A stretch of DNA of 10,077 nt. Source: M3007 sp046160345. GTDB taxonomy: Bacteria > Bacteroidota > Bacteroidia > Chitinophagales > Saprospiraceae. Shown piece by piece: positions 1 through 7,138 of the stretch (within the stretch, counting starts at the first letter, position 1; the number at the start of each line of letters is the position of its first letter). Below the pieces are notes generated by a model, which ran no database searches, was not told the DNA's origin, and worked only from the letters and a program-made list of their open reading frames with translations. The stretch lies in contig JBJXGO010000349.1 in the NCBI GenBank assembly GCA_046160345.1, positions 1 to 10,077 of the forward strand, given 5' to 3'. The position numbers and the translations under genes were made by a program.

Positions 1-93
1 CCCACTGTTGCGCAGGAAAAATCCGGTTCCTGTGCTGTATGGCGTGGCAATCTGGACGATGGTATTGCGGTAATCTTCTACAAAATCAGGCAT
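1..93 (-). CDS. N-terminus of probable trypsin-like serine protease (partial)
   Basis: An open frame starts at the ATG at 93-91 and runs off the left edge, giving 31 residues. It begins MPDFVEDYRNTIVQIATPYS and continues TGTGFFLRNSG. A short lead-in followed by 'IVQIxT...GTGFF' is the usual beginning of trypsin-like (S1/DegP-type) peptidase domains, where this strand precedes the catalytic His (often GLIVTNxHV), here lying outside the window. No signal peptide is visible, so the protein may be cytoplasmic. The start lies 43 nt after the stop of the 467-residue gene on the same strand, so co-transcription is likely. A weak -7-like TACTTTCG at 120-113 could give it its own promoter. The family call rests on a short motif only; the reading frame itself is more certain. 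Confidence 0.6.
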   Translation of the reverse strand, partial: MPDFVEDYRNTIVQIATPYSTGTGFFLRNSG

Positions 94-136
94 AAAGGAG
101 GATTAGAAGGGGCGAAAGTACGACGAGATTTGGGTT

Positions 137-1540
137 CTATTTCAATTGCTTCAAAAACCACTCCTTATCCACAAAAAGGGGCAGTTTGTCAATCGCCACC
201 AATAATTTGGTTTTTGCTTTCGAATCGTATGGAGGTAATTTCAAAATCTGCCAGATCAAGTCAACAAACAATTTAAAATGCGCTTTTATATCTCCGTCCA
301 ATCCGTGTCTTTTCAAATAAACGCGCATACTGTCAAGGAGGGACTCTAAAGGAGCAATTTCCGCTCCTTCGTAAAATATTTTACAGAGCATCTTTTTGGC
401 AATCAGATAGTAATAGGGGTCGTCTGTGTTGAACTCGGCCAATAAGCGCATGGCTTCCGGGTAATTGCCCTTAGCATGCCATAATCGGGCGAGGCAAAAG
501 TGAAAGGCGCTTTCCCGGTGTTTATGCGAGACCTTATTTTGGTGGTCTTGGATGAATCGTTCGGCCCATTCGTATTCTCTCAATGTGATACCAAATGCGG
601 CTGCGTTAGTATAACTGTGGTGCGACAATTGGCCTTCTTTGAGCAAATAGCCGTGCTCAATGCCTAATCGGTATAGATCGAAGCCTTCGCGGGTATAATG
701 CAACTCGCCCTGGTTAGAGCGTTTAATGCAGTAATTAAGGCAAATTCGATAGACGTCCCCGATTTCCCGTTCCATGAACTGGTCTCTACAATCTTGTAGC
801 AAGCGGCGCACTTCTTGAAAATGTGTTTCATTGTTTTGGTCAGTTAATGTGAGGAAGGCATGGTAATAAATCGCCACAGCTGGATAAGACACCCAATCCG
901 GTTTATCTGCCAAAAATGCTAATACTTCGGGTAGGATACTTAAGTCATAATCTTGAGGCCTTATTTTACTCAAGGACTGTTGAGCACAGGCCAATTTCAA
1001 TTTTTCGGCAAAATAGTGTGCATCCAACATTTTGCCAACCGCTTCGATGTTGGTCTCTTCCATTCTGGATCGGCTGGCAATATAGTCGTAAACTTCATAT
1101 TCCACTTCAAACGCTTTGCGCAAGTATGCAGGGTTGCGCAGGGGCTGTTTTTCCAGTACTACTTTGATATCACGAATAGTCTGCTCGAAATTATGGTCCT
1201 TATTTCGGCGCTTGTAAGCTTTAGAAAGGCTCATTTTTAGCAATACCTCATCTCTAAAAATTTCTTCACAAGCCAGGTATTTCTCTGTCAGTTTGAATAA
1301 ATAGCTGCGCAGATTAGGGTAGTCAACAGTGTCAAGATCTTTGTCGGGCCAAACTGCTCGACAGGCAGCGGCATCACTGAAATCGGGGCGCTTCTTGCTG
1401 TGTTGAGTCTTGTAAAACTCGAACAAACGCAGCACATCTTCACGTTGGTTGTGAAAAGGCGAGCGCAGGAACTGCTCCAAATTTCTAAGTTCCCAGGCAT
1501 TCAGGTCGCTCAAAAGTTGTAAAAGTTTCGTTTTTTCCAC
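137..1540 (-). CDS. Uncharacterised helical-repeat protein (467 aa)
   Basis: The 467-residue soluble protein begins MEKTKLLQLLSDLNAWELRN and ends EWFLKQLK, with a TAG stop at 139-137. It has no signal peptide or membrane segment, so a cytoplasmic location is likely. The N-terminus contains 'LRNLEQFLRSPFHNQRED', a pattern I associate with Bacteroidota-specific hypothetical proteins (a 'FxxFLxSPFxN' opening followed by helices). The rest is rich in aromatic, Leu and charged residues in helix-pair patterns (for example FHFCLARLWHAKGNYPEAMR near residue 350), which resembles degenerate TPR-like repeats. No catalytic motif is visible and the function is unknown. A good Bacteroidota -7 box (TATCTTTG, minus strand 1616-1609) lies about 69 nt upstream of the ATG. 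The gene is divergent from the HTH regulator and probably leads an operon with the downstream protease. Confidence 0.85.
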   Translation of the reverse strand: MEKTKLLQLLSDLNAWELRNLEQFLRSPFHNQREDVLRLFEFYKTQHSKKRPDFSDAAACRAVWPDKDLDTVDYPNLRSYLFKLTEKYLACEEIFRDEVLLKMSLSKAYKRRNKDHNFEQTIRDIKVVLEKQPLRNPAYLRKAFEVEYEVYDYIASRSRMEETNIEAVGKMLDAHYFAEKLKLACAQQSLSKIRPQDYDLSILPEVLAFLADKPDWVSYPAVAIYYHAFLTLTDQNNETHFQEVRRLLQDCRDQFMEREIGDVYRICLNYCIKRSNQGELHYTREGFDLYRLGIEHGYLLKEGQLSHHSYTNAAAFGITLREYEWAERFIQDHQNKVSHKHRESAFHFCLARLWHAKGNYPEAMRLLAEFNTDDPYYYLIAKKMLCKIFYEGAEIAPLESLLDSMRVYLKRHGLDGDIKAHFKLFVDLIWQILKLPPYDSKAKTKLLVAIDKLPLFVDKEWFLKQLK

Positions 1541-1608
1541 TCGGCGATGTATCTAACTTTTTCTAAGAAAAATGTGACAAAAGCCTCATTTTCAAGAAGT
1601 TTGTTATG

Positions 1609-1616
1609 CAAAGATA
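1609..1616 (-). promoter_or_regulatory. Candidate -7 promoter box (TATCTTTG) for the 467-aa gene
   Basis: On the minus strand the sequence reads TATCTTTGCA, a perfect match to the Bacteroidota -7 consensus TAnnTTTG. It ends 68 nt before the ATG at 1540, so the predicted leader is about 60 nt. I see no convincing -33 TTTG element at the usual 19-21 nt spacing. Confidence 0.5.
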
Positions 1617-1644
1617 TTCAAAGACCCAAAAAAATTGTTCTTTT

Positions 1645-1652
1645 TATCTTGA
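1645..1652 (+). promoter_or_regulatory. Weak -7-like box (TATCTTGA) for the HTH regulator gene
   Basis: TATCTTGA matches the -7 consensus TAnnTTTG at 4 of 6 fixed positions. Its core lies 71 nt before the ATG at 1720, exactly the distance of the TTTG core in the candidate box of the LRR gene (2699 to 2770). The match is poor, and the shared spacing is the main argument. An alternative is CACTTTTG at 1664-1671, which is part of the shared leader. Confidence 0.3.
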
Positions 1653-1663
1653 TAGCCTTGTTT

Positions 1664-1719
1664 CACTTTTGTACTGTTGTAAAACCATTTTGGTTTCTGC
1701 ATTTAAAAAGCACAGTCAC
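1664..1719 (+). repeat. Shared 5' leader, copy 1 (with palindrome AAACCA-N3-TGGTTT)
   Basis: These 56 nt directly precede the regulator ATG and are repeated almost exactly before the LRR gene (2715-2769). Shared blocks in order are CAyTTTTGTAC, the inverted repeat AAACCA-TTT-TGGTTT (1682-1696), and AAAAAGCACAGTCAC abutting the ATG. The copies differ by one indel and about a dozen substitutions, clustered between the blocks. Because the downstream proteins are unrelated, the conservation points to a regulatory or translational role, or to a leader copied by duplication. Confidence 0.75.
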
Positions 1720-2601
1720 ATGAAAATTCAATTTCGTCATCTCGCCTTGTGCCTCGGCGCACGCTCCTACCTCATCTTGGCTTTGTTGTTATCCCTCGGC
1801 GGCTTGCTTTGCTGGCGGCTCGTTCGTTTTGTTTTAAAAACCGAAGGATCAACCCTGAGTGAGGACATAACACCTGAACAAACAGCCTCCCTCATGGCCG
1901 TGCTTATCTTTCTGGTATTGCTTATTTTGGGCTGGCGGCTGATAGGGGTCAACCAAACCATCCGCAAAACTGTGCTGCATAAATACCGGGAAGCATTGGA
2001 ACAAAACGACCCCGAGGCGGAACAAAAAGTGCGTCGCTTCGTGGAAGACTTGAATATACGAGGAACGATGTTCCATCGGTTCAACGGGTTGATTCGCCTT
2101 GTCCCTGAGCCGTTCGTGGTGCTGGTGGGAGTACTTGGCGGCACCTGCGTTCTGACAGTGCTGACTTATTACTGGCTTCGGCCTTATTCACTGAAAGAAG
2201 GTGGCGGCTTCTTGGGGGATATAGTGTTCCCCAATAGCCCTTGGGCGATTGCCACTTTTGTATTTGCTTGGCTGGTCTATAACGACATCTGGGTTTTCAA
2301 TGAGTTGGAACGCCTCATCATCGGTATCACGGTAGTGCCCTCGCCTGGATATGCAGAACATCTGGAGCATTTCCAGCAGCGACTGTCGCCCGCCGAGATG
2401 GCTGTTTTTCAAAAACGCTTTATGGAACGCCACCGCCAAAAAGAAATCGCCGATGCGCTCCACATAGACCTGAGCACCGTCAAATCGCATATCAACCGCA
2501 TTTACCACAAAATGCGGAGGTATGAGCGGGACAAGAACCTCCGGGGGCCGCTGCTCAATTCCGTACTGCCCGTTTTTCTGACTACCCAAGTCTTTTCCTG
2601 A
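1720..2601 (+). CDS. Membrane-anchored helix-turn-helix (LuxR/sigma-70 region 4-like) regulator
   Basis: This is a 293-residue protein beginning MKIQFRHLALCLGARSYLIL. Four hydrophobic segments are visible, near residues 17-38, 57-77, 131-153 and 173-193. Between the second and third lies a charged helical stretch (about 80-125). The C-terminal part (about 222-265) runs LSPAEMAVFQKRFMERHRQK, then EIADALHIDLSTVKSHINRI. That is the helix-turn-helix pattern of LuxR/GerE and sigma-70 region 4 domains, with 'xEIAxxLxxxxxTVKxHxxxIxxKM' well preserved. It is probably an inner-membrane transcription regulator with a cytoplasmic C-terminal DNA-binding domain; no sensor domain or phospho-acceptor receiver is seen. 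I chose the ATG at 1720 rather than 1606 because it follows the shared leader and gives a sensible first segment. It may regulate the neighbouring LRR gene, whose leader it shares (inference). Confidence 0.75.
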   Translation: MKIQFRHLALCLGARSYLILALLLSLGGLLCWRLVRFVLKTEGSTLSEDITPEQTASLMAVLIFLVLLILGWRLIGVNQTIRKTVLHKYREALEQNDPEAEQKVRRFVEDLNIRGTMFHRFNGLIRLVPEPFVVLVGVLGGTCVLTVLTYYWLRPYSLKEGGGFLGDIVFPNSPWAIATFVFAWLVYNDIWVFNELERLIIGITVVPSPGYAEHLEHFQQRLSPAEMAVFQKRFMERHRQKEIADALHIDLSTVKSHINRIYHKMRRYERDKNLRGPLLNSVLPVFLTTQVFS

Positions 2602-2623
2602 AAAAGCGCTGCCGCTTGTCGTT

Positions 2624-2663
2624 CCAACCTTTTTCCAACCTGCAATCCGACCTTTATCCAACC
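2624..2663 (+). promoter_or_regulatory. Phased CCAACC operator-like array, copy A
   Basis: Four hexamers lie in direct orientation: CCAACC at 2624, CCAACC at 2635, CCGACC at 2647 and CCAACC at 2658. Start-to-start spacings are 11, 12 and 11 bp, about one helical turn each. Spacers are T-rich (TTTTT, TGCAAT, TTTAT). The last box starts 41 bp upstream of the TTTG in the candidate -7 box at 2695-2702. The same arrangement occurs at 7078-7106. Direct repeats on one DNA face just upstream of a promoter are typical of activator sites (PhoB/OmpR-type and LytTR-type regulators use about 11-12 bp spacing). Intrinsically curved, T-tract-phased DNA is an alternative. Confidence 0.6.
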
Positions 2664-2694
2664 CCAAAAAATGGCGGGGCAGGATGAGAGGGGA

Positions 2695-2702
2695 GACCTT
2701 TG
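2695..2702 (+). promoter_or_regulatory. Candidate -7 promoter box (GACCTTTG) for the LRR gene
   Basis: GACCTTTG matches TAnnTTTG except at the first base and is followed by CAGC. It lies 71 nt (TTTG to ATG) upstream of the LRR gene start. There is no -33 TTTG at the proper spacing, which would fit activator dependence through the CCAACC array. CATTTTTG at 2715-2722 is an alternative box. Confidence 0.4.
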
Positions 2703-2714
2703 CAGCATCCGATT

Positions 2715-2769
2715 CATTTTTGTACCGCAATCAAACCACTTTGGTTTCACTATTAAAAAGCACAGTCAC
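2715..2769 (+). repeat. Shared 5' leader, copy 2 (with palindrome AAACCA-N3-TGGTTT)
   Basis: This second copy of the leader seen at 1664-1719 directly precedes the LRR gene ATG. It has CATTTTTGTAC, the inverted repeat AAACCA-CTT-TGGTTT (2733-2747) and the identical block AAAAAGCACAGTCACATG. The palindrome ends 22 nt before the ATG here and 23 nt before it in copy 1. The stem could form a small hairpin in the mRNA leader or be a dimer-binding DNA site. Confidence 0.75.
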
Positions 2770-5700
2770 ATGAAACACCAACTTTTTTTCCTGCTTATTG
2801 CCACTTTCATTTCTACAAAGTTTCAAGCACAATGCCCTGACAGCATCACCTTTTCTACCCAGGCGCAAATCAACAGTTTTTCTACGGACTATCCCGGATG
2901 TACTGTCATACCGGGTGACGTGACAATCAAGGGAACTGGAATAACTGATTTGAATGGGTTGCTTGGCCTTACTTCCGTTGGGGGGAATCTTAGAATTGAC
3001 AGCAACATCGTGCTCAGCAGTTTATTGGGGCTGGATTCTCTTAAAACTGTTGGTGGCGACTTCACCATAATACAGAATTACAACCTGCTCAATTTGAGCG
3101 GGTTGGAAAACCTTACATTCGTTAACGGAGAATTCGCTATTATTTTTAGCGGCGGTTTGACCGCATTGACAAATTTTAACAAACTCCGTTCCCTTGGCAA
3201 ACATCTGACGGTTTTTGGTAACGCGGCACTGAGTAGTTTAAACGGACTGGACAGCATCCGCTCTGTAGCCGGAGATATAAATCTGTGGAAAAACGATGGT
3301 CTGAACGATTTTACCGGTTTGAATCAACTCGATTCTATCAGCGGCAGCCTTTCTATTGGCGGGAATGCTGGTTTGAACAATTTGAATGGCTTTGACAAAC
3401 TTCGGTTTATCGGCGGCACCCTTTTTATCGGCGATTTTTTTGGGGATTTTAATTCGTCACTGACCAGTTTAAGTGGCTTGGAGAATCTCAAGACTATCAG
3501 TGGTGGCCTCCATATTTTCTCCAACCCCCTTTTATCGGATCTATCGAGTCTGGACGCCCTCTCGACCATCAGTAGCCTCCAAATTTTCTCTAACCCGCTT
3601 TTGTCGGATTTATCGGGATTGGATTCCATCAATACTGTCGCTGGTGATATCACTATCACCGAAAATGCTTCAATGACCAGCCTGAGCGGTTTGGAAAACA
3701 TCGTTGACATCGGTGGAACCCTGAAAATTTCTGCCAACCCTATTTTGCCCGATTTGTTGGGGCTGGATGCGCTACAAAGCATCGGTAGCCTTGAAATTTC
3801 CAGCAACCCACTTTTGCAGGGTTTGTCTGGATTAGATACACTCAAGTCGGTTGGGAGTTTTCTCCTTATTTCCGGCAACCCGCTTTTGCAGGATTTGTCG
3901 GGATTGGATGCGCTCAAGGTCGTTGGTGATTGCATCATGATAAAGGACAATGAGAATCTGCTCACCCTGAATGGTGTAAACAGTCTTGATTCCATAATAG
4001 GCGAGAACGTTCTTGGAGGAGTGCCTTTTTCCTTCAGAGGGCTATGGGTACTGAATAATCCTAACCTGGCTAACCTGCAAGGCCTGGAAAATGTTGGTTT
4101 TATCCGGGATATTTTAATTCTCAACAATCCAGCCTTATCAGATTTAAGTGCCTTTGACCGTCACTTTCACATAAGAGGCAACCTCCATATATCGGAGAAT
4201 CCGCTCCTCGCCGCCTGCGCCGTTCAAAGCATCTGTGACTACCTCGACGATCCGCCCGGCAATGTAACCATTCACACCAATGCTCCCGGCTGCAACTTCC
4301 CAACCGAAGTGCTTGCCGTTTGCAAAGGTTTCTCCAACGTCATACAAGGCATTCTCTTCCAAGACGAAGGGAACTGCCTCTACGACAGCACCGAACAAAC
4401 TCTCAAACAATGGCTCGTAAAAGCTGAAAGCGACAGCCTGACCTTTTATGCCGTCACCGATACGGCAGGTCGTTTTTCCATGCTAGTGGACACGGGTACG
4501 TATGCGCTCAGCGCCCAACTACCCAGTGCCTTGTGGGAACTATGCGACACAGTCCACATTGCATTCAATCAGCTATTTCAGACCATAGATACGTTCGTCG
4601 GTGTAAAAGCGATCGTAGATTGCCCCTTGCTGAACTTGGATATAGCCACGAATATCTTGCGGCGCTGTTTCGACAACTTTTACAACATAAAATGGTGCAA
4701 TGAAGGCACTGTAGTAGCAGAAAGCACCTACATTGAGTTGAATTTCGACCCATTGTTTCAAGTGGACACTTCTACATTCCCCGGCACTTGGGCAGACCTC
4801 GGTGGCAACCGTTTCAGCATTGATCTGGGCGATGTGCCGCCTGGCGACTGCGGCTCATTTTCAGTAAAAGTGGCGGTACCCTGCGATGCTGTGCTTGGTG
4901 AAACAAAGTGCGTGACGGCGCACATTTTCCCGGACACAATTTGTCTCTTCGACCCTAATTGGGATGGATCCAATATCGTGGTGACCGTCAAATGCTCTGG
5001 AGACACAGTGTTTTTTACCATTAAAAATACAGGCACGGGCGATATGGTGGAGTTCTCCAGTTTTATCATTGTCGAAGATGTGGTATTGCGCCAAAGGGGA
5101 GAGTTTAAATTGCAGTCTGGGGCCGACACGGTCGTCGTCGTGGCAAATGCCAACAATCATACCTGGCGCTTGGAAGCCAACCAGCACCCAGCGCATCCAT
5201 TCAGTCGAGTTGCATCGGTTGCCATTGAAGGCTGCCCCGACTCAACCATTTTCAGTGTTATCCTTCAATTCCCACATGATGAAGCCCGGCCTTCCATAGC
5301 CACAGATTGCCACTCCATTGTTGGTTCTTGGGATCCCAATGAGAAGATAGGCTTCCCGCAAGGACTGGGCAACGAGCACACCATCCGCGACAACACGCGA
5401 TTGGAATACCTCATTGGCTTCCAGAATACTGGCACCGACACGGCTTTCCATGTTGTGCTTCGTGACACCTTATCGCCCTACCTCGATCCGGCAACTGTAC
5501 GACCCGGTGCATCGAGCCACCCTTATCGCTTTGAAATGAGTGAAAACGGCAACTTGAAATTCACGTTCAACAATATTATGTTGCCCGACAGCAATACGAA
5601 TGAAGTGGCTTCACACGGCTTTGTGCAATATTCGGTCGCACAAAAATCCCTACCCGCAAACCCGCCCGGAACGGTAATTGAAAACATGGCTGCCATTTAC

Positions 5701-6303
5701 TTTGACTACAACGCGCCAGTGGTGACGAATAAGGTCTCTCACACAGTTGCTAAGATAGACACCCTGTTAACGGAAATCAGAAAAATTTGCGGTCACGGCA
5801 CACAGGATACCATATTGAAAACCAACTATTCATTCAGCTATCACGATCTGACGCTGGTGACCTTCGTGGAAGCAAGCGAATATGAAACAGCTTTTCTTGA
5901 CACGCTTGCATCCATAGGTGATACCATATTCGGCATTGTTTATATTGGGCCGGTAACAGTGTTGGACACCCTGATATCTGAGAACGGTTGCGACACCCTT
6001 TTATTCGTGCATATTACAACGCCTACATATTCAGCACCTCATCTACTGCCCTTCCTCCTGTATCCCAACCCAACCAGAAGCGACCTGACGCTCCGATATA
6101 CCCCAGCGATGCAAGAGTGGGATTTGTCCATTGAAATCCACGACACAGCGGGACGGCTTAGGCAAACGCTATCGACCACTTCTTATGGAAGCAATAGTGG
6201 CTTTTTGAAGATACCTGTTTCGGATCTGCCGAATGGGGTGTATTTCCTGAGCGCGCGAAGCCCGAACGGAACGTGGACGGGGAAGTTTGTCAAACTGAAC
6301 TGA
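2770..6303 (+). CDS. Secreted leucine-rich-repeat protein with T9SS C-terminal sorting domain
   Basis: This 1177-residue protein is likely exported by the Sec pathway and then the type IX system to the cell surface. A signal peptide (MKHQLFFLLIATFISTKFQA, cleavage near residue 20) comes first. About 18 leucine-rich, receptor-L-domain-like repeats of 23-24 residues follow (about 51-475; pattern 'LxIxxNPxLxxLxGLxxLxxIxG'), closed by a Cys-containing cap (about 480-518). Next is a carboxypeptidase-regulatory/SdrD-B-like domain (about 521-600; 'GILFQDEGNCLYD') and then beta-rich repeats. A region opening SWDPNEK (Asp about 855) and ending about 985 matches the DUF11/DUF7619-like domain common in T9SS cargo. 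A linker with 'ENGCDTLL' precedes the sorting domain (about 1092-1177; 'YPNPTRSDL...GVYFLSARS...FVKLN'). It probably acts in adhesion or binding; no catalytic motif is seen. The ATG at 2770 follows the shared leader and starts the signal peptide, so the in-frame ATG at 2671 is rejected. No terminator separates it from the next gene. Confidence 0.9.
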   Translation: MKHQLFFLLIATFISTKFQAQCPDSITFSTQAQINSFSTDYPGCTVIPGDVTIKGTGITDLNGLLGLTSVGGNLRIDSNIVLSSLLGLDSLKTVGGDFTIIQNYNLLNLSGLENLTFVNGEFAIIFSGGLTALTNFNKLRSLGKHLTVFGNAALSSLNGLDSIRSVAGDINLWKNDGLNDFTGLNQLDSISGSLSIGGNAGLNNLNGFDKLRFIGGTLFIGDFFGDFNSSLTSLSGLENLKTISGGLHIFSNPLLSDLSSLDALSTISSLQIFSNPLLSDLSGLDSINTVAGDITITENASMTSLSGLENIVDIGGTLKISANPILPDLLGLDALQSIGSLEISSNPLLQGLSGLDTLKSVGSFLLISGNPLLQDLSGLDALKVVGDCIMIKDNENLLTLNGVNSLDSIIGENVLGGVPFSFRGLWVLNNPNLANLQGLENVGFIRDILILNNPALSDLSAFDRHFHIRGNLHISENPLLAACAVQSICDYLDDPPGNVTIHTNAPGCNFPTEVLAVCKGFSNVIQGILFQDEGNCLYDSTEQTLKQWLVKAESDSLTFYAVTDTAGRFSMLVDTGTYALSAQLPSALWELCDTVHIAFNQLFQTIDTFVGVKAIVDCPLLNLDIATNILRRCFDNFYNIKWCNEGTVVAESTYIELNFDPLFQVDTSTFPGTWADLGGNRFSIDLGDVPPGDCGSFSVKVAVPCDAVLGETKCVTAHIFPDTICLFDPNWDGSNIVVTVKCSGDTVFFTIKNTGTGDMVEFSSFIIVEDVVLRQRGEFKLQSGADTVVVVANANNHTWRLEANQHPAHPFSRVASVAIEGCPDSTIFSVILQFPHDEARPSIATDCHSIVGSWDPNEKIGFPQGLGNEHTIRDNTRLEYLIGFQNTGTDTAFHVVLRDTLSPYLDPATVRPGASSHPYRFEMSENGNLKFTFNNIMLPDSNTNEVASHGFVQYSVAQKSLPANPPGTVIENMAAIYFDYNAPVVTNKVSHTVAKIDTLLTEIRKICGHGTQDTILKTNYSFSYHDLTLVTFVEASEYETAFLDTLASIGDTIFGIVYIGPVTVLDTLISENGCDTLLFVHITTPTYSAPHLLPFLLYPNPTRSDLTLRYTPAMQEWDLSIEIHDTAGRLRQTLSTTSYGSNSGFLKIPVSDLPNGVYFLSARSPNGTWTGKFVKLN
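2920..4220 (+). repeat. LRR-coding tandem repeat tract (about 18 units of ~69-72 bp)
   Basis: The tract encodes repeated 23-24 residue units. Some neighbours are still similar at the DNA level: the units starting at 3507 and 3576 (69 bp apart) are about 80% identical over their first 47 bases. The 'AACCCxCTTTTGCAG' units around 3805 and 3877 are 72 bp apart. This suggests recent unit duplication. Two units are irregular: one carries an insertion near 3430-3465 (FFGDFNS) and another near 3995-4040 (GENVLGGVPFSF). Confidence 0.85.
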
Positions 6304-6362
6304 GGCCGGTGTATTTTCATCCGTGATTTTATTTCATTCAACACAACTTAAATCTAGTTCCA

Positions 6363-6974
6363 ATGAAAAATACACTTTTTTTCGTCGTCGCTTTCGGGTG
6401 CGCCGTGACCTCAACCGCGCAAGATCCGCTCAACCAGTTGTATGTTTTCGCCTCTCTTGGCGGCGGCGGAAGCCATGGCACGGCCAACATCTCGCTGGAT
6501 TTCATCGCTTCGAACAAATATTTCTTGTCAATCGGCAAGCGCATTCAGATCAAAAACTCCCAGGAAATGCCCAAGGATTATTTTCCCGGCGATGGCCTTT
6601 ACAACCTGTTGGGCAGCGATGGCCCAGACCAAGAGACAGGCATGTTAGCCTTGACTTTCGGCAGGGCGATACCTTTCGACACTGGTCCTCGTCTTATACT
6701 TGCTAGCGGCCTAGGCATTGGCACCGTGACCAAGCCCGGCAATTTTATCAAACAACAGCAGGCGCAAACTTGGTTGGGGACAAGTTCCAATTACACCTAC
6801 GATTTGGAGGAAACGACCGCGATTGGCCTTCTGCTGAATGCCCGTTTGGATTTTCCGTTTACTCGATTCATAGGGCTTTCGGCCGGCTCAACTGCCATTC
6901 TCAGCAAAAAAGACCCCTATATCGGACTGGAACTGTTGCTGCATTTGGGCTATTTGCGCCAACGACTTCGATAA
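6363..6974 (+). CDS. Small exported protein, probable outer-membrane beta-barrel
   Basis: This is a 203-residue protein with a clear signal peptide (MKNTLFFVVAFGCAVTSTAQ, cleavage near residue 20). The mature part alternates hydrophobic and polar residues in strand-like runs rich in Gly and aromatics (YVFASLGGGG, YFLSIGKRI, MLALTFGRAI, LILASGLGIG, IGLLLNARLDF, IGLELLLHLGYL), and it ends in strand-like sequence. This resembles the small outer-membrane beta-barrel proteins of Bacteroidota, but no specific family is recognised. It is too short for a PorP/SprF-type barrel. The gene starts 59 nt after the LRR gene with no terminator between, and a strong terminator follows it, so the two are probably co-transcribed. 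It could be an accessory of the LRR protein (inference). Confidence 0.75.
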   Translation: MKNTLFFVVAFGCAVTSTAQDPLNQLYVFASLGGGGSHGTANISLDFIASNKYFLSIGKRIQIKNSQEMPKDYFPGDGLYNLLGSDGPDQETGMLALTFGRAIPFDTGPRLILASGLGIGTVTKPGNFIKQQQAQTWLGTSSNYTYDLEETTAIGLLLNARLDFPFTRFIGLSAGSTAILSKKDPYIGLELLLHLGYLRQRLR

Positions 6975-6979
6975 GGACT

Positions 6980-7058
6980 CCCTCCCTCTCGCGGATTAAC
7001 ATTGACTGTGCTTTTCCACTGCCTTGTGCTTGCACAAGGCTTGAGGGGGAGGGTTTTT
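6980..7058 (+). terminator. Long compound intrinsic terminator
   Basis: The structure begins 5 nt after the stop of the beta-barrel gene. The outer arms CCCTCCCTCTC (6980-6990) and GAGGGGGAGGG (7043-7053) pair with one mismatch. They enclose a perfect inner hairpin, GCCTTGTG-CTTG-CACAAGGC (7021-7040). The outer right arm is followed by TTTTT (7054-7058). The layout fits a Rho-independent terminator for the upstream LRR/barrel operon and isolates the transglutaminase promoter. Confidence 0.7.
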
Positions 7059-7077
7059 CAGGAAAGCACCCTTTTTT

Positions 7078-7106
7078 CCAACCTTCTATCCACCTTTTTT
7101 CCAACC
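7078..7106 (+). promoter_or_regulatory. Phased CCAACC operator-like array, copy B
   Basis: Boxes are CCAACC at 7078, a degenerate CCACCT at 7090 and CCAACC at 7101. Spacings are 12 and 11 bp with T-rich spacers, the same order as the last three boxes of copy A (2635, 2647, 2658). The middle box is degenerate in both copies. The last box starts 42 bp upstream of the TTTG at 7143, against 41 bp in copy A. The sequences between array and promoter are otherwise dissimilar, so the shared spacing is unlikely to be simple duplication. Confidence 0.6.
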
Positions 7107-7138
7107 GGGAAAATGCTCAAATCCAAAACGAACGACCG

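Noticed and set aside
1606..1719. N-terminal extension of the HTH regulator from the ATG at 1606
   Set aside because: It would translate the shared leader and the divergent promoter region. The ATG at 1720 sits at the same place relative to the leader as the LRR start.
2188..2730. Minus-strand open frame of 180 codons
   Set aside because: It is antisense to the HTH domain of the regulator and to the promoter region of the LRR gene; its product has no recognisable domain.
3324..4127. Minus-strand open frame of 267 codons
   Set aside because: It lies wholly inside the LRR repeats and its Ser/Leu/Pro/Lys/Arg-rich product mirrors the repeated codons on the plus strand. It has no signal, domain or promoter.
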